Shown in pieces: positions 56,149 to 64,000 of a DNA stretch of 64,000 nt. Position 1 is the stretch's first letter. Each line of letters opens with the position of its first letter. The notes under the pieces were generated by a model. That model searched no databases and was not told the DNA's origin. It was given only the letters and a program-made list of their open reading frames with translations. The position numbers and the translations under genes were made by a program. The DNA is from Terriglobia bacterium (GTDB lineage Bacteria; Acidobacteriota; Terriglobia; Bryobacterales; Bryobacteraceae): contig JAJPHN010000034.1 in assembly GCA_021325235.1 (NCBI GenBank), forward strand, positions 1 to 64,000, in the 5' to 3' direction.

Positions 56149-58326
56149 TTACGCGCGGTTCTTTTCGAAGCGGACCTGCAAGGCGCAGGTTCGGCCCAGT
56201 TCAACCCGCGAGCCGTTCTTGAGCGGAACCGGCTTTCCCGGAGCCACACGCTTCTTGTCTACAAAAGTTCCGTTTGAACTGTTGCAATCGACCAGGAAGA
56301 GATGACCGTTCTTGCGGTGAATCTCGCAATGAAAGCGCGAGACCATGCGCTCGGCATCGCGTACCACGATATCGTTGCGCGCTCCGCCATCCTGCTGTAC
56401 CGCTCCGATGTGGCTTACGTCGCCATTCAGGGTATAGCGCTTGCCGCGATCGATGCCGTCGACCACTTCGAGCACTACCTGGCGACTGGCCGCGCCGCCT
56501 TTACCGCCGCGTTTGCGCCTGCGCCAGAGATAAACAATGGTGGCGAGCAGAGCAACGATTCCGCCGCCTCCGGCGATCCAACGGATGCGCGATTGCAACG
56601 CGTACGCGCTGCTGATCCGCTGGCTCAACGCCGCTGCTGCCGGATTGCCGGGGAAAATGCGATCCGCGATGGAGATGTATTTCGAGGCTTCGGACAAATT
56701 ACCGCGCAGAAAACTTTGCCGCGCATGCCCCATGGCGCCATCAAACTGCTGCTGCTTCGTGGCCTGATCCTGGGTTTGTTTGACAGCTTCCTGCTGTTGC
56801 TTCTGCTGCTCGGCGCGCTGCTGCTCCACTTTGTCCTGCGCGTCTTTCAAACCCTGCGCGGCGGCCACATTCGTGGGATCGATCTGCAGAATACGGCTGT
56901 ACATGCCGGCGCGCTGCCCTGGGTCCGGCGTGCTCACCGCCTGGCTCATCAGCGTGGCTTCCTGCTGCTTCTTTGCCTGTTCTTCCTGCTGCTGGCGTGC
57001 CTGCATCTGCATCATCTGCAGGGCTGCATCGTTCTGCGGATTCGCGGCGGGCTGAGTGGCAGCCGCGGGCGTTGCCGCTGGAGGCGGCGTAACCGGCGGA
57101 GGCGGTGGAGCGGCCGCGACGGGCTGCAGCTTCTGCTTGCCGAGCTCTTTGGGAAGAGCGGCCAGGCTCACTTCCCGGATATTTACCTGCGAATCGCCCG
57201 ATGGCGCCTCGAGCGCAATCGGACCGGCGGCTGTGCGCGCGCCGGTTTTTGGTGTGGGAGCATCCACCCGCGTATCGGTCCAGTCGGTGACCGGATAGCC
57301 GTCCATCCAGACCGCGATGTGCCGCCCGTCGGCGACGATGGTTTCATAGACGGTGCCGCCCGGCAGCAGCAGCGTCTCGCGCGGATGCTGCAGGCCGGCC
57401 ACGCCGCCGCTGCGATCGGTATTGTCGAGCGGAATCGAATAACCGGAAGCAAGCTGGCCTGCGGTCCCGCGCAGAATCACGGCCGTTTTCGTGTGATCGT
57501 TCTTCTGATCCGGGACCGGCGCCGCGATACGCAGCACAAAATTGTCGTATTGCGCTTCGGATTCGAGCTGCCCCGGGCCCTTCACGCCAACGATCGCATT
57601 GTTCTTGACGCTCCATTCCGCCTGTTTCGCTTTCGGCGCCGGAATCATAACCTTGCTCATCTTCGAAAGCAGTCCCGCGCCTTTCGGTTTGGGAGGCGGT
57701 GTTCCAACCGATTTCCAGCCCGCCAGATCGGTGCCGTCGAAGACCGGCTGGAGTGTGAGCGGTTTCAATTTGACGTTGCGGAATTGCGCGCGCTCGGTGC
57801 CGCATTCGAGGGCGATATAGCCCGCTTTCGCGCGTGGATCGCTGCCGCTTGCTGCCGGCTGGCCGTCAATATCGACGCTGATGTTCTCGCCGATGGCATC
57901 GACTTTCAGTGTGTGCCAGCTATTCGGGCGAACGCGCGAGATGCTGCTCTTCGCGATATCCACGATGCTGCCCCCGGGCCATTGCGCATCATTGTTGCCA
58001 AGGTTCAGTACGTAGCCAGTGTCTCGCGGTTTTCCGTTGCCCTTCGTTCGCAGGTAGAGCGTGGGGCCGTTATCGCCTGCGTTGAAGAACTCGAGTTTCA
58101 GCGAGTAATCGGCAAAGGGCGAGCTCGTCCGCAGCAGTCCGGAAGAGGCATCGCAGGCCATCGCGCTGTTGTCGAAATGCCAGCGGGTGGTTGCGCCCGT
58201 CCAGCCGAATGCGGTGTCGCCGTCAAAGAGCAGAATCCAGCCGTCCTGCGCTTCCGTAAAGCTGATTGCGCTCTGCCTGCCCTGCAGCAGAAGCGGCACA
58301 AGCAGCAGCGGAAGCGAGCGGCGCAT
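56149..58326 (-). CDS. Transmembrane FHA protein with two exported DUF1080 domains, T6SS-linked
   Basis: A 725-residue membrane protein with an unusual layout. It has a signal peptide (1-20), DUF1080/3-keto-disaccharide-hydrolase-like sandwich 1 (about 24-190, WILLFDGDTAFGWTG), sandwich 2 (about 196-392, PVFDGTDLAGWKSVG), a Pro/Ala linker (402-430), and a Gln-rich coiled coil (435-530). These are followed by a TPR-like piece, a transmembrane helix (584-601, GGGGIVALLATIVYLW) with a basic stop-transfer RRRKR, and a cytoplasmic FHA domain (628-720) with SRFHCEI and NSSNGTF. FHA proteins in T6SS read threonine phosphorylation. Here sugar-binding-like domains outside and FHA inside suggest a sensor or anchor. 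It starts 3 bp after tssH. Confidence 0.88.
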   Translation of the reverse strand: MRRSLPLLLVPLLLQGRQSAISFTEAQDGWILLFDGDTAFGWTGATTRWHFDNSAMACDASSGLLRTSSPFADYSLKLEFFNAGDNGPTLYLRTKGNGKPRDTGYVLNLGNNDAQWPGGSIVDIAKSSISRVRPNSWHTLKVDAIGENISVDIDGQPAASGSDPRAKAGYIALECGTERAQFRNVKLKPLTLQPVFDGTDLAGWKSVGTPPPKPKGAGLLSKMSKVMIPAPKAKQAEWSVKNNAIVGVKGPGQLESEAQYDNFVLRIAAPVPDQKNDHTKTAVILRGTAGQLASGYSIPLDNTDRSGGVAGLQHPRETLLLPGGTVYETIVADGRHIAVWMDGYPVTDWTDTRVDAPTPKTGARTAAGPIALEAPSGDSQVNIREVSLAALPKELGKQKLQPVAAAPPPPPVTPPPAATPAAATQPAANPQNDAALQMMQMQARQQQEEQAKKQQEATLMSQAVSTPDPGQRAGMYSRILQIDPTNVAAAQGLKDAQDKVEQQRAEQQKQQQEAVKQTQDQATKQQQFDGAMGHARQSFLRGNLSEASKYISIADRIFPGNPAAAALSQRISSAYALQSRIRWIAGGGGIVALLATIVYLWRRRKRGGKGGAASRQVVLEVVDGIDRGKRYTLNGDVSHIGAVQQDGGARNDIVVRDAERMVSRFHCEIHRKNGHLFLVDCNSSNGTFVDKKRVAPGKPVPLKNGSRVELGRTCALQVRFEKNRA

Positions 58327-58329
58327 GGC

Positions 58330-60966
58330 TTACTGTGCGGCAGCGGCGCCTTGCAGCACCTGAAAGTCGAGTCCCTGCTCCGGATCCGGGCAGACAATCT
58401 GCAGCGTGTCGCCCGCCGAGACTTCGCCCGAGAGGACAGCCGTTGCCGCGGGCGAGAGAACGAGCTGCTGCATGGTGCGGCCGACCGGACGAGCGCCGTA
58501 GGCCGGATCCCAGGACATCTTGCCGAGATAGGTGACCGCTTCGGGCGTCGCTTCGAGCGTAATGTCGCGATCCTCGAGAAGCTTCTTCCCCAGTGCGTCG
58601 AGCTGCACGCGCACGATGCGTTCGAGATCGGTATCGGTCAGCGAATTGAACGCAATCACCTGCGAGATGCGGTTGTAGAGTTCGGGCCTGAGCGTCTCTT
58701 TAACAACGGTGAGGATAATCTCGCGCCGTTTCTCGGGATCTTCCGTCATCGCCATGGCTTCCCGCACGCCGAGATTGGAGGTGAACAGAATCAGCGTATT
58801 CGAAAAATCGCAGAAGCGGCCTTTGGCGTCCGTGAGGCGCCCTTCGTCGAGAACGCCGAGCAGCAGATCGAGGACTTCGGGATGCGCTTTCTCGATTTCG
58901 TCAAAAAGCACGACGGAATAAGGCGAGCGGCGAACTTGTTCCGTCAGGAAACCACCTTCGTCCGAGCCGACCAGCCCCGGGCGCGAGCCGATCAAACCAG
59001 AAGTGGACGATTTGTCTTTGTACTCGCCCATATCGATGCGAATGAGCGCGGTCTCGTCGTCGAACAGCGCTTCGGCCAGGGCTTTGGCCAGCTCGGTCTT
59101 TCCGACGCCGGTCGGGCCGACAAACAGGAACGAAGTGGGCTTGCGGCCGGGCTGCAGATCGGCTCGCATACGGCGCGCAGCCTCGGAAACTGCGCTGACC
59201 GCGGCATCCTGCCCAAACACGCGCGAGCCGATGCGCTCTTCCAGTTTGAGCAGCCGCTCGCGTTCGCTTTCGAGCATGCGCTGCACGGGCACGCCGACGC
59301 GCTCGGAGATCACTTCGGCGATATCTTCCGGGCGGACCAGATCGGAAAGTATGGCGGTCTGCTTCTGCTCGCCGGCGCGGCGCTCCAGATCTTCGCGCTG
59401 CTGCTCGAGATATTTCAAGCTGCCGTAGCGAATTTCGGCGGCTTTGGCGACATCGCCGCGGCGCTCGGCATCCTGCAGGGCGGCGCTTTGCTCTTCAATC
59501 GCCTGCTTGGTCTTCTGCAGCAGATCGGAGGCTTCGCGCTGCGACTTCCATTCGCTGACAAGCGCTTCGACTTCCGGCTTGAGCCGCGCCACTTCCGCTT
59601 CCAGATCGGCTACGGTACGCTTCTGTGCGGCCGTGTTCGCGCTGGCGCGCAGAGCTTCGAGCTCGGCTTCTTTGCGAATCAGCAGCCGCTCTTTTTGATC
59701 AATGTGCGTGGGCCGCGATTCCTTCTGCATGCGGATACGTGCGGCGGCTTCATCGAGCACGTCGATCGCTTTATCCGGCAGAAAGCGCGAGCGCATATAA
59801 CGGCGCGTCAGCTTGACCGAGGCCTGCAGCGCTTCTTCGGTGAGCCGCACGCCGTGATACGCCTCGTAGCGCGGGCGGATGCCGCGCAGGATGACCATCA
59901 TCGTCTCATCGGTCGGCTCTTTGATCGCTACCAGCTCAAAACGGCGGCTGAGCGCGCCGTCCTTTTCGATTTTTTCGCGATACTCGTCGAAGGTGGTCGC
60001 ACCCACGCAGCGCAGCTCGCCGCGCGCCAGAGCGGGTTTCAGGATATTGGCCGCGTCCATGCCGCCTTCCGTACCGCCCGCGCCGACAAGCGAGTGCAAC
60101 TCGTCTAGGAAGAGGACAATCTCGCCTTTGCGCGCGCGCACTTCATCCACAACGGTCTTGATGCGCTCTTCGAACTCGCCGCGATATTTTGCGCCGGCGA
60201 CCATGGCGGTCAGGTCGAGCGCGACCACGCGACATTTTTTCAGCGATTCCGGAACATCGCCTTCGATGATGCGCAGTGCCAGTCCTTCGGCGATCGCGGT
60301 CTTGCCGGTGCCCGGATCGCCCACCAGCACCGGATTGTTTTTCGTCTTGCGCAGCAGCGTTTGGATGACCCGGCGGATCTCATCTTCACGTCCGACCACC
60401 GGCATCAGTTCACCGCTCTTGGCAAGTGCGGTAAGATCGCGGCCGAAACGTTCCAGCACCTTCGTGCCTGTGGGTGCACCGTCTTTGGAAATGCGCGGTT
60501 TTTCGCCGAGTGCTTCGCTAGCCGCTGCGCGCTGCTCGACTGCTTTCTTTGCGGCATCCGGCGTCAATCCGGATTCGCGCAACTGCCCGCGCAGATCTTC
60601 TTCGCTCGATTCAACGGCGGCCAGCAGAAAATCGATCGGTTCGGCGACTTCCGAACCCCGCTCCGTCATTTTCTGAAAAGAGCGCTCGATCAGGTTTCGG
60701 AGACTGCGCGAGGCCGTCGGACGGCGTCCGGCTTCGAGCGGCGCATTCGGTTCCTTGTTCAGACGCGCGGCGAAGCTATCGAGGAGCGCGCCGCACGAAA
60801 CTCCGGATTTGTCCAGCACAGCCGCGAGCGAACTGCCGTTATCGAGCAGCACGTACAGCATGTGCACGGGCGTGATCTGCGCCTGTCGCCTGCGCTCGGC
60901 AAGCAAGCGTGCGCGCTCCAGCGCATCTTCGAGATCGTTCGAGAGTTTATCGAGGTCGAGTGGCAT
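58330..60966 (-). CDS. tssH: Type VI secretion AAA+ ATPase TssH (ClpV)
   Basis: An 878-residue Hsp100 unfoldase that disassembles the contracted T6SS sheath. It has an N-terminal Clp-N domain (about 1-155), a first AAA+ module with Walker A GDPGTGKT (216-223) and [14 protein letters not shown], a middle coiled-coil region (about 400-540, Arg/Glu/Gln-rich), a second AAA+ module with [10 protein letters not shown] (near 616) and [14 protein letters not shown], and the ClpB small C-domain. The sequence alone resembles ClpB as well; its place between tssK and the FHA gene, with 3-bp gaps on both sides, argues for ClpV. Confidence 0.9.
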   Translation of the reverse strand: MPLDLDKLSNDLEDALERARLLAERRRQAQITPVHMLYVLLDNGSSLAAVLDKSGVSCGALLDSFAARLNKEPNAPLEAGRRPTASRSLRNLIERSFQKMTERGSEVAEPIDFLLAAVESSEEDLRGQLRESGLTPDAAKKAVEQRAAASEALGEKPRISKDGAPTGTKVLERFGRDLTALAKSGELMPVVGREDEIRRVIQTLLRKTKNNPVLVGDPGTGKTAIAEGLALRIIEGDVPESLKKCRVVALDLTAMVAGAKYRGEFEERIKTVVDEVRARKGEIVLFLDELHSLVGAGGTEGGMDAANILKPALARGELRCVGATTFDEYREKIEKDGALSRRFELVAIKEPTDETMMVILRGIRPRYEAYHGVRLTEEALQASVKLTRRYMRSRFLPDKAIDVLDEAAARIRMQKESRPTHIDQKERLLIRKEAELEALRASANTAAQKRTVADLEAEVARLKPEVEALVSEWKSQREASDLLQKTKQAIEEQSAALQDAERRGDVAKAAEIRYGSLKYLEQQREDLERRAGEQKQTAILSDLVRPEDIAEVISERVGVPVQRMLESERERLLKLEERIGSRVFGQDAAVSAVSEAARRMRADLQPGRKPTSFLFVGPTGVGKTELAKALAEALFDDETALIRIDMGEYKDKSSTSGLIGSRPGLVGSDEGGFLTEQVRRSPYSVVLFDEIEKAHPEVLDLLLGVLDEGRLTDAKGRFCDFSNTLILFTSNLGVREAMAMTEDPEKRREIILTVVKETLRPELYNRISQVIAFNSLTDTDLERIVRVQLDALGKKLLEDRDITLEATPEAVTYLGKMSWDPAYGARPVGRTMQQLVLSPAATAVLSGEVSAGDTLQIVCPDPEQGLDFQVLQGAAAAQ

Positions 60967-60969
60967 GGA

Positions 60970-62733
60970 TTATTCGAGACGCCGGCGGCGTGGAGGCGCA
61001 GGCGGTTCCGGATTGCGGTCATCGCGCCGCGACGGCGTTTCCCAGGGTGCCTGCCGGTCGTCATAACGCGCCGGGCGCTCCGGTTCCCGGCGATATCGAT
61101 CCGGCTCCGGTTCAGGCGCGCGATAGGCAGGCTCGGTAGGTGACGGCCGCTGCGGCGAACCCGAACCCGCTTCGTAACTGCGAGTACGCGGCTCGAGCGG
61201 CTGCAGCGGTTCCACCGAGCGCTCGGCATCGCTACGCGGGGCGTAGAAACGATAGCGCACGAACAACAACGCGCTGCGAATCGGCAGATGACCCGGCACG
61301 CTCACCTGAATATCGGTGATGGTCGGTACTTCGGGCGCATCGAAATCGTAGTCGAAATTGCACTGTTCGCTGTCGGTCACCTCGCGCGAAAGAATAATCG
61401 GCGCGCGCCGGAAACCGCTACCTTCATTCAGCCGGATTTCGATCGTAATCTTTAGACCCTTTTCGAAGCGGGCATTCTGTTCGCCCACCAGAATGAGCCG
61501 GTACTTTTCGCGCCCTTCCAGGCGCAGCTGCGTGAAATAGAGCCTCAGATCGTCGTCCACTGCCTGGGCGCGCGCGGGTTTGCCGGCAATTTTGTAGAGC
61601 ACGCGGCCGCCGCGATCGAACAGGAAATTCATCGCCTCGAGCGAGGGGCTGATGCGGAAATCGAGATACTTGCCTTCGAGCGCCCGCTCAAGCCGCTGCA
61701 GCGCATAAATCGAAGCGAGCGATTCGCGCACGTCCACCGCGAGGTCGTCGTGAATGGCCCAGGTTCGTGTGGTCTTGAGCAGGCGGCGCTGCTGGTCGAT
61801 CAGCGCGATAAATTCCGTTTCGCCGGTATCGCGCAGCGTGTCGAAATACTGCTGCACAGCGGGCGAAAGATCCAGATAGGTGGCAGCCGAATGGAAGAAG
61901 CGGCGCAGCGTTCCGAAAAATCGGATGGGCGCCTGCACCGGATCGAGCAGATCGTAGACGCAATCCTGCAGCGCGATGACGATGCGATCGACAAACGCGA
62001 CCACTTCGGCGTCAACCTCGGTTTCGATACCGCGCTCGCGGAACAAGGAAAGAAAATCACGCGTTGCCCGATGCAGCTCGGTGTAGCGGCCCGCGAGCAG
62101 CGCCATGTTCTCATTGATCTTGCGCCAGGCGCTCGCCAGCTCGCTGTAGCTGCTCATGGTGAGGCACTGCGGAATGAAGCTGGAGTCCTTCTCAAAACCG
62201 GCTCCATAACGCTGCCGCCGCACGCGCGCGACCGCCACCGCATACGACGATTCGCCGGCCTGCGGCTGAAGCGCGATGAAATAGGCGGGGCGGCGCTCGG
62301 TCTTCATCTGCGGATTGAACTCGTCGGGAGCACCGTCGAGCACCTGCTTTTCCTGCGGATTGGCGACGACGTACACGCCCGATTCCGATACGCCTTCGAT
62401 CTGCGCCTTATCGAAGCTGCGATGCACCGGATGCTCCGGATCGATATCCACAATAGATCCCGAGGGCGTCAGCGCGCGGCATTGCGTGACGGTTACGCGC
62501 AGCGCCGATTCGTCCTCATCGATCACAACAACCGGATCGTGCCTTACGGCACCGCGTTCGCTCTCGGGCAGCCTCGCGCCGCCGCCCACCAGGCCGAAGC
62601 CGTTCGTCGCATAGCGCAAAGCCCAGAGCAGGCCCGCTTCGAAATAGCGTTCCTGGCGCAGAAAGTGCTCGGGCGTGAGCAGCATTCCGTGCTCCCAGTT
62701 GACCGAGCTGAGACGGACGTCTTCCGGATTCAT
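60970..62733 (-). CDS. tssK: Type VI secretion baseplate subunit TssK
   Basis: A 587-residue baseplate protein that links the phage-like baseplate to the membrane complex. The start (VNWEHGMLLTPEHFLRQERY) is the typical N-terminal shoulder motif. The mid-region helices (YSELASAWRKINENMALLAG) and the C-terminal head domain (VDDDLRLYFTQLRLEGREKY) follow. After about residue 500 there is an extra tail of nearly 90 residues rich in Pro, Arg, Glu and Asp (EPEPDRYRREPERPARYDDR), which ordinary TssK proteins (about 445 residues) lack. It overlaps tssG by 4 bp (ATGA). Confidence 0.9.
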   Translation of the reverse strand: MNPEDVRLSSVNWEHGMLLTPEHFLRQERYFEAGLLWALRYATNGFGLVGGGARLPESERGAVRHDPVVVIDEDESALRVTVTQCRALTPSGSIVDIDPEHPVHRSFDKAQIEGVSESGVYVVANPQEKQVLDGAPDEFNPQMKTERRPAYFIALQPQAGESSYAVAVARVRRQRYGAGFEKDSSFIPQCLTMSSYSELASAWRKINENMALLAGRYTELHRATRDFLSLFRERGIETEVDAEVVAFVDRIVIALQDCVYDLLDPVQAPIRFFGTLRRFFHSAATYLDLSPAVQQYFDTLRDTGETEFIALIDQQRRLLKTTRTWAIHDDLAVDVRESLASIYALQRLERALEGKYLDFRISPSLEAMNFLFDRGGRVLYKIAGKPARAQAVDDDLRLYFTQLRLEGREKYRLILVGEQNARFEKGLKITIEIRLNEGSGFRRAPIILSREVTDSEQCNFDYDFDAPEVPTITDIQVSVPGHLPIRSALLFVRYRFYAPRSDAERSVEPLQPLEPRTRSYEAGSGSPQRPSPTEPAYRAPEPEPDRYRREPERPARYDDRQAPWETPSRRDDRNPEPPAPPRRRRLE

Positions 62734-63668
62734 TTCAATGCGCCTGCCTCCGCCAGTTCTTTCCGGGGCGCGCTCAGGCGGCCGCCTAAATGTGAGTTTA
62801 TGCCCAAACAGGCATTTTCGCGGGCCGAGCCAAGACGCGGCGCACGCTCGCGGTCGAACACGCTCCAGGCGATTTTGTAGGACTGGTCCATCGGTTTCAC
62901 CAGGCGCAGAACGGCCTGCAGATATGCGCTGCGATCCGGCCGCTGAAATTCATAGTAACGGTCGAGCGAGACCGGCCCGACCACGATTGTGATCTCGGCC
63001 AGATCTTCCTTTCGATCGCCTACGATCAGGTCAATGCCGAGGCGTGTGGAGCGCTCTTCAAGCAGAGAAATCGAGTCGCGCGCCAGCAGCGAGTAAGCCG
63101 GAGCGCGTTTCATTTGTTCCACGGGCAATCCGGCGAGCAATTCGAGTGCGGTGCGATAGCCGCGCTCTTTTCCGGCGAGTTCCTGGAGGTGAGGCAGCAA
63201 CAAAGCCAGCGGATACCAGCTTTCGACCGGCCATTCCTCAGCCGAAAACCCAAACAGCGCAATCCAGCGCGCGCAGGCAGCCAGATTGTCTGGACTGATA
63301 TCGAAAAGCCGGGCGCCTTCCCTCAGCCAGTGCCGCGCTTTTTCCAGCGGATCGTCGTAGAGCTCGATCAGCTCCTCGGTTCCCGGCTCGCTTTCGTTTC
63401 CTTTGTCCCACATAGGTGTGGGAAGGGCGCGGAACATGCCCGCACCGGAGATCCAGAGCGTCACCAGATCGCCTTCGGTCAGCGGCTCGCCGGCACTTGG
63501 CGATTGCCGCACAACCCACCCTTCGGGCAGCCCCGATGCCGTCATGCGGATCGTGATGCGAAACGGCGAAACATTGAGCCGATATAACGTCTCGAGCGCC
63601 GAGTCGAGCGTGTGATGATACGCGTGCGTGCTCCGCGCGAGATCAGGCATGCGCCGCCGATTCGGCAT
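62730..63668 (-). CDS. tssG: Type VI secretion baseplate subunit TssG with PASTA-like domain
   Basis: A 312-residue wedge protein. The C-terminal two thirds match TssG in pattern (ERSTRLGIDLIVGDRKEDLA, then TIVVGPVSLDRYYEFQRPDR, ahead of LVKPMDQSYKIAWSV). Residues about 20-75 form a PASTA-like unit: helix TLDSALETLYRLNV, then GLPEGWVVRQSPSAGEPLTE and DLVTLWISG. PASTA domains usually bind muropeptides or act as spacers in penicillin-binding proteins and Ser/Thr kinases, and are not part of canonical TssG. Identification rests on context (between TssF-like and TssK) plus the tail motif. It overlaps its neighbours by 1 and 4 bp. Confidence 0.78.
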   Translation of the reverse strand: MPNRRRMPDLARSTHAYHHTLDSALETLYRLNVSPFRITIRMTASGLPEGWVVRQSPSAGEPLTEGDLVTLWISGAGMFRALPTPMWDKGNESEPGTEELIELYDDPLEKARHWLREGARLFDISPDNLAACARWIALFGFSAEEWPVESWYPLALLLPHLQELAGKERGYRTALELLAGLPVEQMKRAPAYSLLARDSISLLEERSTRLGIDLIVGDRKEDLAEITIVVGPVSLDRYYEFQRPDRSAYLQAVLRLVKPMDQSYKIAWSVFDRERAPRLGSARENACLGINSHLGGRLSAPRKELAEAGALK

Positions 63669-64000
63669 CAGACCCAGCTCGCCTCCAACGCAATCTCGGT
63701 CCCGTAAAGAATGCCTTCCCGCAGCTTTTGCTCGAGTTCGTCGACCAGGATTCTGCTTTCGATATCCGGATCGACAAAGGAAGCGTAGTCGAGCTGGAGC
63801 TTGAGCTGCTGAACGCGCTGCAGGCCGGTCGTGGTTCGCCGCAGGCCGGTCTTACTCGTCACACGTACGATGCGCCGGTCGAAGGCGCGCACAATCGCTT
63901 CGAGATCGGGCTCGGTGACGATGCGGTCGCGCGTGAGCAGCGTGGCCTGGAATCGATCAAGCGCCTGTTCGAGTGTCTCGCCATTGGTTCCGCCGGTGGC
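63668..64000 (-). CDS. tssF: Type VI secretion baseplate subunit TssF, 5' end outside window
   Basis: Only the last 110 residues are visible; the frame is open to the right edge. The piece starts ATGGTNGETLEQALDRFQAT and goes on LLTRDRIVTEPDLEAIVRAF, a pattern shared by phage baseplate-J proteins and the C-terminus of the divergent TssF of Bacteroidota (T6SS-iii). The end LREGILYGTEIALEASWV is followed by a stop that overlaps the tssG start (ATGA). Identity as TssF is supported by gene order; the divergence from proteobacterial TssF is notable. Confidence 0.7.
   Translation of the reverse strand, partial: ATGGTNGETLEQALDRFQATLLTRDRIVTEPDLEAIVRAFDRRIVRVTSKTGLRRTTTGLQRVQQLKLQLDYASFVDPDIESRILVDELEQKLREGILYGTEIALEASWV

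Noticed and set aside
56302..60108. A 1268-codon plus-strand open frame opposite the FHA and tssH genes
   Set aside because: It is the high-GC mirror of two well-supported minus-strand genes; its product has no recognisable domain and mirrored Arg/Ala/Gly-rich composition.

Overview
The window reads as chromosomal DNA of a soil Acidobacteriota bacterium, most likely of the Solibacter/Bryobacter group. The grounds are the high G+C, the dense mix of secreted hydrolases and DUF proteins, and a truncated left-edge protein of the MATEAQIAANRANxQLSTGP type that is abundant in that group. This placement is an inference from gene content. No rRNA, tRNA, CRISPR array, prophage or intact insertion sequence was recognised. 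Almost all DNA is coding, in short, tightly overlapping operons.

Region by region: 1-6.6 kb is a conserved minus-strand block with rpsO, pnp, cdd, serA and a class V aminotransferase that can form serine with SerA. 6.8-10.1 kb holds small oxidoreductases (YdeI-like, SDR, aldo/keto reductase, RibD/DHFR-like). 10.2-15.1 kb is a plus-strand sugar operon (SIS isomerase, SDR, MFS importer, GH36 alpha-galactosidase), preceded by a perfect 10-bp dyad. 15.2-19.7 kb has three exported hydrolases: an S45 acylase, an SGNH hydrolase and an alpha/beta esterase. 19.7-23.3 kb encodes threonine-to-glycine catabolism (tdh, kbl) with serine dehydratase (sdaA) between them. 23.4-26.3 kb pairs a glucose dehydrogenase with a GH15 glucoamylase.

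26.3-30.2 kb is an ECF sigma/anti-sigma/exported phosphodiesterase operon divergent from a Tat-exported metallophosphoesterase fused to a blue-copper domain. 30.2-37.3 kb contains an MFS carrier, a CADD-type diiron protein with the residues reported for self-sacrificing pABA synthesis, a VOC-SpoIIE phosphatase fusion with a probable leaderless promoter, an H1-like basic protein, a Rieske membrane protein, a TIM-barrel epimerase and an AsmA-like protein. 37.3-42.4 kb is an AI-2E exporter plus three tandem exported amidohydrolases, of which only the middle one keeps the HxH metal motif. 42.5-48.9 kb holds a small orphan ORF, two exported proteins of uncertain role, a MoCF-fold protein with a strong terminator, a twice-frameshifted bestrophin-like gene, RlpA and a sigma-54 activator without a receiver domain. 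48.9-56.1 kb has an M16 peptidase, two MacB-type permeases with no ATPase, and a DUF885 peptidase.

The most interesting part is the right end (56.1-64.0 kb): a type VI secretion operon read leftward (tssF-tssG-tssK-tssH-FHA protein) that departs from the textbook form. TssG carries an N-terminal PASTA-like domain, TssK has a long charged/proline-rich tail, the TssF C-terminus looks baseplate-J-like, and the FHA protein is a transmembrane receptor with two exported DUF1080 (LamG/concanavalin-like) domains. The cluster continues past the window edge.
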